A DNA stretch of 64,000 nt, taken from a bacterium 210917-DFI.7.65 (GTDB lineage: Bacteria; Bacillota; Clostridia; Oscillospirales; Oscillospiraceae). Both the position numbers and the translations under genes were made by a program. This document shows, piece by piece, positions 17,445 through 25,400 of the stretch. The notes below the pieces were generated by a model. The model was not told the DNA's origin. It ran no database searches and saw only the letters and a list, made by a program, of their open reading frames with translations. Every line of letters begins with the position of its first letter. Position 1 is the stretch's first letter. Location of the stretch: assembly GCA_020555865.1 (NCBI GenBank), contig JAJCJJ010000002.1:248001-312000 (forward strand), read 5' to 3'.

Positions 17445-18295
17445 ACTTTCCCCCCTAACCGTAAACGGCCGATAATTGAAAAGAGAAGAAACGCCGCCAT
17501 ATCAACCGTTACAATCGTTGAACCTACCGGTGTTCCCGCCAGCACAGCAGTGAAGATTCCCAAAGCTGCACAGCAAACCGACAGCAGCACCGCACAGATG
17601 GTGACTGTGCGAAAGCTCTGATAGACTCTCATGGCAGACAATGCCGGAAAAATTACAAGCGCGGAAATCAATAGTGAACCCACCAGATTCATTGCCAATA
17701 CAATGACAACAGCAATCATAACAGCAATCAACAGATTATAGAATTTCACCTTTATTCCCACAGCTTTTGCAAAATTCTCGTCAAACGTTACCGCAAAAAT
17801 CTTGTTGTAGAACAATATGAACGTGAGTAAAACCAAGGCAGAAAGCGCCACGCATAGTCCAACCTCTGTTTCTGTCAACGTTAAGATAGAGGTGGAGCCA
17901 AACAGCGTGCTACACACATCGCCGGAAAGATTAGAGGATGTGGAGAACAGATTCATCAGCAGATATCCGATCGCCAGCGCCCCTACTGAAATCATCGCGA
18001 TTGCGGCGTCACCTTTGATTTTTGCATGCTGTCCTGTGCGAAGCAGTAGAATCGCGCAAACGACGGTAATCCCCAGTATCAGCGGCATATCGTTGTGCAA
18101 TCCCAGCACAGCGGCCACAGCCATAGCCCCAAACGCTACATGGGACAGACCATCCCCAATAAAGGAAAATCGTTTTAGTACCAGTGTCACCCCCAAAAGC
18201 GAAGCACATAAGGCGATCAATACACCTACCACCAATGCATAGCGCACAAACGGATACGCCCAGTACAAAGCTATCTTTTCCGCAGCAGACATCAC
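17441..18295 (-). CDS. znuB: Zinc/manganese ABC transporter permease
   Basis: A 284-residue membrane protein of the ABC-3 family with eight or nine helices. It carries the family segments KRFSFIGDGLSHVAFGAMAVA (about residue 45) and NLVGSLLISALVIFPALSAMRV (about residue 205), the latter touching the ATPase. It would transport zinc or manganese inward with ZnuA and ZnuC. It overlaps znuC by four nucleotides. Confidence 0.9.
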   Translation of the reverse strand: MMSAAEKIALYWAYPFVRYALVVGVLIALCASLLGVTLVLKRFSFIGDGLSHVAFGAMAVAAVLGLHNDMPLILGITVVCAILLLRTGQHAKIKGDAAIAMISVGALAIGYLLMNLFSTSSNLSGDVCSTLFGSTSILTLTETEVGLCVALSALVLLTFILFYNKIFAVTFDENFAKAVGIKVKFYNLLIAVMIAVVIVLAMNLVGSLLISALVIFPALSAMRVYQSFRTVTICAVLLSVCCAALGIFTAVLAGTPVGSTIVTVDMAAFLLFSIIGRLRLGGKV

Positions 18296-18996
18296 TGCAC
18301 CTCACCTTCCTTCCTCCATATCGGAGGGAACTCAGCCTGATACGCTGCTTTTGTTCCGAAAAACGTGGTCTCCCCAATATGCAGAATATGGCTGGCATAC
18401 TGCAATGCCGCTGAAATATCATGCGAGATCATCACAACAGTGATTCCGTCCCGGTCATTGAGTTTTTGAACAATAGAATACATTTCTGCTGCGGCTGTGG
18501 GATCAAGGCCGGAAACAGGCTCGTCTAAAAGTAGTATTTTCCGTGCGGCGCACAACGCGCGTGCCAGCAGCACCCGTTGCTGCTGCCCACCGGAAAGTGT
18601 TCGATAGCAGCGTTTCGACAGCAGGGAAATCTGCATTTTCTCCATGGATTCCAACGCAAGCTGCTTCTCTCTTCTGGTATAAAAAGGCCGGCCTTCGCAT
18701 CGCCCCTGGCAGCCAGAGAGCACAATTTCTCTCACGGATGCCGGAAAATCCGTTTGGACGGCTGTCTGCTGCGGAAGGTAGCTGATTTCCTTCCTCTGCA
18801 ACCCATCACCCATTATCACACTACCGCTGACAGGAGGCTGAAGTCCAAGAATCGTTTTCATCAAAGTGCTTTTACCAGAACCGTTTGCTCCAACAATACA
18901 GAGATAATCGCCCGCAGCAACCTCAAAATTAAGATCTTTCAGGACCGCTTTCCCATCGTAGCCAACACAAAGCCCCTCACACATGAGCTGTGCCAT
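18292..18996 (-). CDS. znuC: Zinc/manganese ABC transporter ATPase
   Basis: A 234-residue ABC ATPase with Walker A GANGSGKST (about residue 37), Q-loop, signature LSGGQQQRVLLARAL (about 135) and Walker B ILLLDEPVSGLDP (about 157). The ATG at 18996 has AAGGGGGTGATC upstream. It lies 12 nt downstream of znuA and overlaps znuB. Confidence 0.92.
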   Translation of the reverse strand: MAQLMCEGLCVGYDGKAVLKDLNFEVAAGDYLCIVGANGSGKSTLMKTILGLQPPVSGSVIMGDGLQRKEISYLPQQTAVQTDFPASVREIVLSGCQGRCEGRPFYTRREKQLALESMEKMQISLLSKRCYRTLSGGQQQRVLLARALCAARKILLLDEPVSGLDPTAAAEMYSIVQKLNDRDGITVVMISHDISAALQYASHILHIGETTFFGTKAAYQAEFPPIWRKEGEVQ

Positions 18997-19008
18997 GTGA
19001 TCACCCCC

Positions 19009-20523
19009 TTAGCCCAACGCTTCCTTCAGCACGCCAAGGTTTTGTTCCATCACTGAAAGATAGGTGATCCCATTTTTTACATCATCGGCAGAAATGCTCT
19101 GCATAGAATCCATAGTCAAAATCATCTGGTCTTTTCCATCCGTATTCTGCACCACAGTATCTGCAATCTTATGCTGCCTGCCTTCAATGGTCAACACGCA
19201 GGGAAGATTCAGCTCATTCACCTTTCCCGAAAGAAAGGATACTGTTTCAAAGCTCGCTTCGCTTTCTGCTGAACAGCCAGAAAAGGCAGCATAATAATTC
19301 AGCCCATAATCATCGACCAGGTAACGGAACGGGAAGCGATCCCCAAACAAAATTGTTTTTCGTGCCGCACCATCCACAGCCGTCTGATACGCAGTATCCA
19401 GCGCGGAAAGCTTTTCTACATAAGCCGTGGTATTGGCAGCATATTCATCTTTTTGATCGGGATCCAACGCTTGCAGCGCGTTAGAAATCGCACCGCAAAG
19501 CACCTTGGCATTCTTCACTGACAGCCAAACATGTTCGTCCATTTCTTCCTCATGTCCATGCTCCATCATATGTTCGCAAATTTCTTCGCCCGTTAGGTCA
19601 GCCGGGAAAAAGGTTGGCCAAGAACGCTCCGGATCAACAATTGCGTCAAAGCTTTCGTCGCTCATTCTAAGATGAAAATGCTCTGCTACGGCAGATTCGA
19701 TCATATGGTCATTGAACTCGATATATGTCGGCGCCGCAGACTTTGCATCCGTTTTCTCAAAACGGTACATCGCAGCTTTGGTTCCACTTGACCAGTTCTG
19801 GATAGCATATCCGACATATCGGTAGTCAGATGCAGCATTTGTGCCATCCTCATAGGTAAAGGTAATGTGGTTATCTTGGATCGTCACATCCACCAGATCA
19901 GTTTTATAGCCGGTTTGGTAGTATGCTTTATATTCCTCGGCAGACATTTCACCAGAGTCCGCCATCGCGGCAAATGCCTTGTCCAGCGTTCCATCAAGCG
20001 CGAACAGGTAAGCCGACTGCCAGCTGCCCGCCCAGTCGGAAAGACTTCTGTCCTGTACCTGATTATCTTCGAACGTAGAAACTTCTTTGCTATGGTCATG
20101 TTCCACTTCCTGCATCCCCTCAACCATTTCTTCGGGCTTGACACCATCTCCAAGGATATCCAGCAGATTGATGACTTTCATATTTTTGTTAGTAGTCTCT
20201 TTCAACGCATCCTCAACCCAGTCATCCGATTCGCCGCCCACATATATAAAAAGATCGCAATCCGCAATTTTAAGTATGTCATCTGCGGTGGGTTGGTAGC
20301 TATGAAGATCGACGCCATTATCTAGAAGCATCGTCACATTAGCATTTTCTGCGTTGTCCCCCAAGATCTCACGTACCCAATCATATTCAGGAAAGATTGT
20401 TGTAACGATATTTAGTTTGTCAGCCTGATCTTCACTGCTTTTTGCAGCATTTTCGCGGCCGCAGGCAGTGAATAGACCAACCATCATCGTCAGGGCAAGA
20501 AACAGCCTAAAATACTTTTTCAT
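19009..20523 (-). CDS. znuA: Zinc-binding lipoprotein: ZnuA with an inserted ZinT domain
   Basis: A 504-residue protein with a lipoprotein signal (LFTACGRE, Cys at about residue 21). The cluster A-I (ZnuA) fold starts at residue 38 (NIVTTIFPEYDWVREILG) with the ligand His in DLHSYQP. At about residues 147-330, where ZnuA normally has its His-rich loop, a complete ZinT/YodA domain is inserted (SLSDWAGSWQSAYLF, DYRYVGYAIQNW, EHFHLR). The ZnuA fold then resumes with DEHVWLSVKNA and LTIEGRQHKI. His-rich patches (EHDHSKE, EHMMEHGHEEEMDEH) flank the insert. AdcA of streptococci joins the same two domains in tandem; here one sits inside the other. I place the start at 20523, after GGAGG. Confidence 0.88.
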   Translation of the reverse strand: MKKYFRLFLALTMMVGLFTACGRENAAKSSEDQADKLNIVTTIFPEYDWVREILGDNAENANVTMLLDNGVDLHSYQPTADDILKIADCDLFIYVGGESDDWVEDALKETTNKNMKVINLLDILGDGVKPEEMVEGMQEVEHDHSKEVSTFEDNQVQDRSLSDWAGSWQSAYLFALDGTLDKAFAAMADSGEMSAEEYKAYYQTGYKTDLVDVTIQDNHITFTYEDGTNAASDYRYVGYAIQNWSSGTKAAMYRFEKTDAKSAAPTYIEFNDHMIESAVAEHFHLRMSDESFDAIVDPERSWPTFFPADLTGEEICEHMMEHGHEEEMDEHVWLSVKNAKVLCGAISNALQALDPDQKDEYAANTTAYVEKLSALDTAYQTAVDGAARKTILFGDRFPFRYLVDDYGLNYYAAFSGCSAESEASFETVSFLSGKVNELNLPCVLTIEGRQHKIADTVVQNTDGKDQMILTMDSMQSISADDVKNGITYLSVMEQNLGVLKEALG

Positions 20524-20624
20524 AGGGTAAATAAACCTCCGAATTTCAAAAAATAGATACAACTGTACAAAGGCGGCGGCGCACTGCCCCAAACGGGCAG
20601 ACTCCTCCTTTAATCGTGTTCTAT

Positions 20625-20921
20625 TCAATTCGAAAGCTTCACCTTGAGCGAAACCAATGTAAAGGTGCAAACAAATTCCGAACAGAGCAAAATGACCCTA
20701 TGCATGATTCTGGTAACCGCCAATGGGATCACCGCAGCAGCGCTTGCCATTCCAAAGCTTTTAAGCAAATGTTCACAAGCAGTAATATGATGGCAGACGG
20801 CACAGTCCTTACCAGTGCAATCATGGTTGGACTGAACCGCAATATAAACAACCGAGGACAGCATAACAAATGCCAGCACAGCGGCCAGCACTCCAGTCAG
20901 CCAGCGCTTTTTCTGTATCAT
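20625..20921 (-). CDS. Cys/His-rich small membrane protein of the zinc operon
   Basis: A 98-residue protein with a first membrane helix (9-29), an extracytoplasmic motif HDC-x4-C-x2-CHH-x3-CEH (about 33-51) and a second hydrophobic stretch (57-70). The cluster of Cys and His is suited to binding zinc. The position between the HU-like gene and znuA suggests a role in metal capture or sensing at the surface. I know no function for this family. Confidence 0.75.
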   Translation of the reverse strand: MIQKKRWLTGVLAAVLAFVMLSSVVYIAVQSNHDCTGKDCAVCHHITACEHLLKSFGMASAAAVIPLAVTRIMHRVILLCSEFVCTFTLVSLKVKLSN

Positions 20922-20965
20922 GCCACCCTTACCTCACTTTTGTATTTGATCGGTCTCTACCCACA

Positions 20966-21244
20966 TCATATCTCCTCTGATGATCCAACGTTCTTCCGCT
21001 CCCCATCCTTTTCCTCCACATGCGCCTTCAGCGTTTTCCCTGGACGGAATACGATCCTTCTCCGGAACGAACCACGCAGTTTTGGTCTGAGATAAAAGCT
21101 TCCAAATCCCGATATCTTAACGGATACCCCAGAACTAATCTCTTCCATCAATATATCAAACAGTGCGTTTGTCAAACGCTTTGCCTCTACCTGTGTAATA
21201 TTCATACGGCGTGCTAATACAAGGCCCAGTTCTTTCTTATTCAT
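20966..21244 (-). CDS. HU-family DNA-binding protein
   Basis: A 92-residue HU/IHF homologue. MNKKELGLVLARRMNITQVEAKRLTNALFDILMEEISSGVSVKISGFGSFYLRPKLRG is a standard HU N-terminal dimer region, and the arm tip carries RRRIVFRPGKTLKA instead of the usual GRNPxTG. The last 15 residues are acidic/basic and extra. It is the first gene of the zinc operon, directly behind an operator-covered promoter. HU is normally a stand-alone housekeeping gene, so this is probably a specialised paralogue. Confidence 0.85.
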   Translation of the reverse strand: MNKKELGLVLARRMNITQVEAKRLTNALFDILMEEISSGVSVKISGFGSFYLRPKLRGSFRRRIVFRPGKTLKAHVEEKDGERKNVGSSEEI

Positions 21245-21263
21245 GCTTCTACTCCCCTCTTTT

Positions 21264-21299
21264 ATGACCTATTTTATTATTTAGTCATATACGGAACAA
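21264..21299 (-). promoter_or_regulatory. Zinc-operon promoter covered by palindrome site 1
   Basis: TTGTTC (21294-21299), 17 nt, TAAAAT (21271-21276) on the minus strand. The 25-bp palindrome ATGAC-N15-GTCAT (21264-21288) covers the -10 and most of the spacer, as expected for a repressor site. Confidence 0.75.
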
Positions 21300-21380
21300 A
21301 AAAAATAAAACGCGATAACTTATAACTACTTTAATAATATAGTAATTATATTACAGCGCAACTCAAATGTCCAGATAAAA

Positions 21381-21405
21381 ATGACTTAATATCATAAATA
21401 GTCAT
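21381..21405. promoter_or_regulatory. Palindrome site 2 (ATGAC-N15-GTCAT)
   Basis: A second exact ATGAC-N15-GTCAT element in the 309-nt divergent region between the HU-like and TetR genes, about 90 nt upstream of the TetR -35. Confidence 0.7.
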
Positions 21406-21495
21406 CAAAAGAAAGCGATCTTTGGTCACCTATGCGCGCGATAAACCGGATTCATCTAAACTGTCAATTTTGTCTATTTTATAAGAATAAAACAG

Positions 21496-21524
21496 TTCAC
21501 ATTCCCAAGTATATCTATTATAAT
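21496..21524 (+). promoter_or_regulatory. Promoter of the TetR gene
   Basis: TTCACA (21496-21501), 17 nt, perfect TATAAT (21519-21524), 29 nt before the start codon. Confidence 0.7.
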
Positions 21525-21553
21525 AAAAGCGACACAAGCTCGGAGGAATCGAT

Positions 21554-22132
21554 ATGCCAAAAATATTTTCAGATATCGAAAAAGATACACAACGAAATAC
21601 ATTATTCGAAAAAGGATTGCAAATGATTGTTGAGCGAAGCTATAAGAATGTAACCGTAGATGATCTGGTGAATTTGATTGGTTCATCTAAGGGATATTTT
21701 TATCGTCTGTTTGAGTCGAAAGAAGATTTCTTTTTGCAGGCAATCAGTTGGCAGATGACAAAGAACTTGGAAGTCCTTTCTGAGGCACATAAAGATGGTT
21801 CTTCACTTGAAGAACTCAGCCAGCTTTATAAAAAACTTTTTTTACAAGCCAGTACAACGAACTATATGGATTTATTTTATATCTACTCTAAAGTAAGTGA
21901 AGAACAGTGGAAACGGTTTCGTGATTTTGAAGAAGCACACTATATTAAGGTGGTTAAACTTCTTGGGAAAGATCCAGCCGTCTGTAATCCCAAAGTCCTC
22001 AGTAACCTGTCCGCTATGATCTATCTCTCTTACGGAATGACACAATACGCGCCTTATTTGTTTGAGGAAAAGAATGACGCTGTTCTAGATATTCTGCTTG
22101 CCACCATGCACCGCTATGTAATTGAACATTGA
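21554..22132 (+). CDS. TetR-family transcriptional regulator
   Basis: A 192-residue regulator. Residues 13-60 form the TetR helix-turn-helix (QRNTLFEKGLQMIVERSYKNVTVDDLVNLIGSSKGYFYRLFESKEDFF); the rest is a helical ligand and dimer domain with no recognisable subfamily. The ATG follows CGGAGGAATCGAT. Codon use is AT-rich, like the accessory segment. It is divergent from the HU/zinc operon, with one of the 25-bp palindromes between them, and is the best local candidate to bind those sites. A few His and one Cys are present but no clear metal site. Confidence 0.85.
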   Translation: MPKIFSDIEKDTQRNTLFEKGLQMIVERSYKNVTVDDLVNLIGSSKGYFYRLFESKEDFFLQAISWQMTKNLEVLSEAHKDGSSLEELSQLYKKLFLQASTTNYMDLFYIYSKVSEEQWKRFRDFEEAHYIKVVKLLGKDPAVCNPKVLSNLSAMIYLSYGMTQYAPYLFEEKNDAVLDILLATMHRYVIEH

Positions 22133-22161
22133 GTCAGTCTATACTGTCATACTGTAATATA

Positions 22162-22200
22162 AAACAGCTCCATGCCAATCATGGCACGGAGCTGTTTTAT
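22162..22200 (+). terminator. Terminator of the TetR gene
   Basis: AAACAGCTCC-TGCC and GGCA-GGAGCTGTTTT form a long stem with a T-run. Confidence 0.8.
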
Positions 22201-22265
22201 CACTTAAAATGGATACGCCTTCAAAGCAGCCTTGAATTTCCCTCATCTGCATCTTAGGATATGCT

Positions 22266-22385
22266 TCATTCAAAGGGACATGTTCCTACTTTTCCAGAAC
22301 CTATCACATATTCCGAAGTAGTGATTACAATGGTATCACATCTTTGCAGATTTTGGTTTCCAATACAGTAAGTGCAGGAAGCCAT
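22266..22385 (-). CDS. Possible 39-aa Cys-containing ORF after the SLH gene
   Basis: An ATG at 22385 has AAGGGG nine nucleotides upstream and opens a frame beginning MASCTYCIGNQ, with cysteines at 4, 7, 16 and 37. It lies 34 nt after the stop of the SLH gene on the same strand. The CxxC pair would suit a metal site. It could equally be the relic end of a longer gene. Confidence 0.3.
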   Translation of the reverse strand: MASCTYCIGNQNLQRCDTIVITTSEYVIGSGKVGTCPFE

Positions 22386-22419
22386 TCTTGCCAGCCCCTT
22401 ATCAGTACAAACAATTCTA

Positions 22420-25400
22420 TTACTTCAATTTGATCCACCGCTCATGGACACCATCTGCCTTCCGTTCAAATGTATGACCATTGGTAGCCTCTTGGACGGT
22501 CAGATAATACCATGCACTGAGGTCTGCATTGTCCGGCCAAGTCTTCATACCGGGGAGCAGATCCTTTTCGCTCTCCGGCAGCCGACCCAGGACACGGTTG
22601 ATCATCGCCATCGCTTCTGCGCGGGTGATGGTGGCGTTGGGGCGGAATGTGCCATCCATATAGCCATTGACCCAGCCAAGTGCAGCGGCATGCTCAACGA
22701 ATTTCTCCGCCCAATGCCCATGGATATCGGAGAAGCTTTCAGTGCTTTCTACCTTGGAATGGTCAAAGCGGGCGCAGATTGTTGCAAATTCAGCACGAGT
22801 GATTGGCGCATTGGGTTCAAATATCTCTGTGGAGCGCCCCTTCACAATGCCCAATCTGGCAATTGTTGAAACTGCGGTATTAAACCACATACCATCGGTC
22901 ACATCTGAGAAAGCGTTGCTATCGTTTTCATTTGCTACGCGTGCATCTTCGTCCAGCAGCCGATAGAAAATCATCGCTACTTCTGCCCGCGTGATCTTAG
23001 CGTTTGGACGGACTGTACCATCCGTATACCCCGCCACATAGGCAAAATGGTCATCCCCATTGAGCATATCCGGGATATGGAGTGCAGGGGCATTCTTTTC
23101 CCAGCCCGCATACACGGTTTTGTTCCCGGTCATCTTAATGTGACTGATCTCATCTGTGAGTTTCTTATCTGCGTACCAGCCGGTAAAGAGATAGCCTTCG
23201 CGCACGGGCGTTTTATTGAGCTTGACCGTAGTACCGGAATCATACCGCTCGGCTTTATATTCTGTGCCGCCATTGGACACATAGGTGAGGGTATAACGTG
23301 TGCTCCCACCGTGACCGCCATTTCCTCCATAGCCGCCGTCTCTGCGGAACGAGTAGGTATAAAGCAAGCTGCCGGTCACGGCATCCGCAGTGGTATCGGG
23401 CTGTCGATCCCATGTGCCGCCGGTATAGCCGCTGTTAGCTTTCATACCGGTGGGTATGCTGGCAGCATCCAGCGTACCCTTACCCTCGTGCAGAAGGATG
23501 AGTGTTTGCTTATCTGCCGTAGAGCCGTCTGCCCAGGTACCGTTCGTGATTCGGAACGTGATCGTTGCGGTCTCTTCCAGCACATCTGCTGTCCCATTGC
23601 CGTTTTCATCATAGCCCCACAGCGCATATACCGTCTCATCCTGGTTGGAGATGGTAACCGTAGTCAGCAAATGCGAGGGATTAAAAGAGGCTGTCTCTCT
23701 TTCGTAAATGGCAGTATCCTGTTCCGCAGTCCAGCCGATCCATACAACAGCTTTTCCATCGACTGAAGCATGGGTCGGTTTGGTGGCGCTTAACGGATAG
23801 GTGTCCGGAAGCAGCCCGGATTGGGCGGCGGGGCCGTCGGTATTTCCACCGTTCGTATCGTAAGCCAACGTGTATGTTTTCCGAATATTCAACATAATAT
23901 TGGACAGGTTATCATCTACGTGTATAGGGCTTTGAACAGCGTTATCATTGACCAAAAGCTCATAGGTGTAGCCCTCCGGCAGATTACCTACTGTAAGGGG
24001 ATAATCTCCCTCGGAGAACTGGGAATCCGGGTAATTCGTAAACCGTATAGTGAGCGGAGAACCTGCACCACCCACTGTATTTGAGGCGAAAGAGCGTTCA
24101 ACCGTTCCCAGTGTAATAGTAATTGGACGGAACATCTCCGGAAGATTTGCATTGGAGCCGACAGGTCCCTCTGCTGGCACGTCGATTCTCTGTCCCTCGA
24201 TCATAATTCCCATTGTTGGGAAAAATACTTTTGGGGCGGCCTCAAAGCGCCATCCACCAACCTCCAGAATATTCCCTGTAATCGTGGCAGATGTGCCGCC
24301 CGGCCAGCCAGCGAACACCCAAGTGCCATCGGCTACAGAAACGCTCGTTTTGTCCAAAATCGGATAGATAACCGTATCGTTCCGCTTCAGGCCGGTGATC
24401 GAAGCCGGAAGCAGATCCTGTACCGCCTGAGGCAGTTCTTTCGGTTGTCCATTCTCGTCCTTGGTCAAACTAACAAACTTGAACATGACTCGATATGTCA
24501 TCCCAGGTTTGTTTGGTTTAAACGAATAGGTATAGACCACATCGCCTGTGACCGCATCGGGCGAGGTATTCGGCTGTACATCCCACACACCACCGGTATA
24601 GCCGCTGTTGGCTTTCATACCGGTGGGAATGCTGGCAGCATCCAGCGTGCCCTTACCATCGTGTAGACGGATGAGCGTTTGCTTATCTGCCGTAGAGCCA
24701 TCTGCCCAGGTACCGTTAGCGATTCGGAAGGTCACCATAGCAGTTGTAGCAACATCCTTTGTCCAAATGCCCTTCAATACAACATCGGTATTGGGCATAG
24801 TCAGGATGCCCTTGTCGATCACTGCACCTGCGGTGTCCGTTGTCCAGCCGGAGAACACATAACCTGCCAGTGTGGGGGGCTCTGCAATCGAGACATTGGC
24901 TCCATACCAAGAGTCCACCTTTGCCGGTACAGTTGGAGCCCCATCCGGGACTGTCCCCTCATACTGGTATGTTACTGTATGCGGTGCTCGTTTATAATAA
25001 GCACAGAGCGGTGTCTGCTTTCCAGCGTTTTCAACAATATCAGACAATCTGTTCTTCGCATTATCTGCATCAAATACATATTCTACACCTAATGTATCTC
25101 CCCAGGCGGTTTTCTGACCGTCAAACGCCGTCAAGTCCATCCGCACCGTAGTATTTGCTTTGGCAAAGCCACCATGGCCATAACTCCAGCGACTAAAGGT
25201 ACCGTCTGGGTTTTGCAGATAGATTTCCTGATACCACAAAACTTTACCGCCACTGTTCTTCGTATACTGTGCGGTGTAGGTGCCGCCTGCTACGGTTTCC
25301 GCCTCTCCGGGCAGCTGGGGATTCCACAGCTCCGCGCCGGACTTGGCGGTATAACCAGGCTTCGCCGTCACTGCAGGAGCCGCTATCTTTTCCCAGGTCT

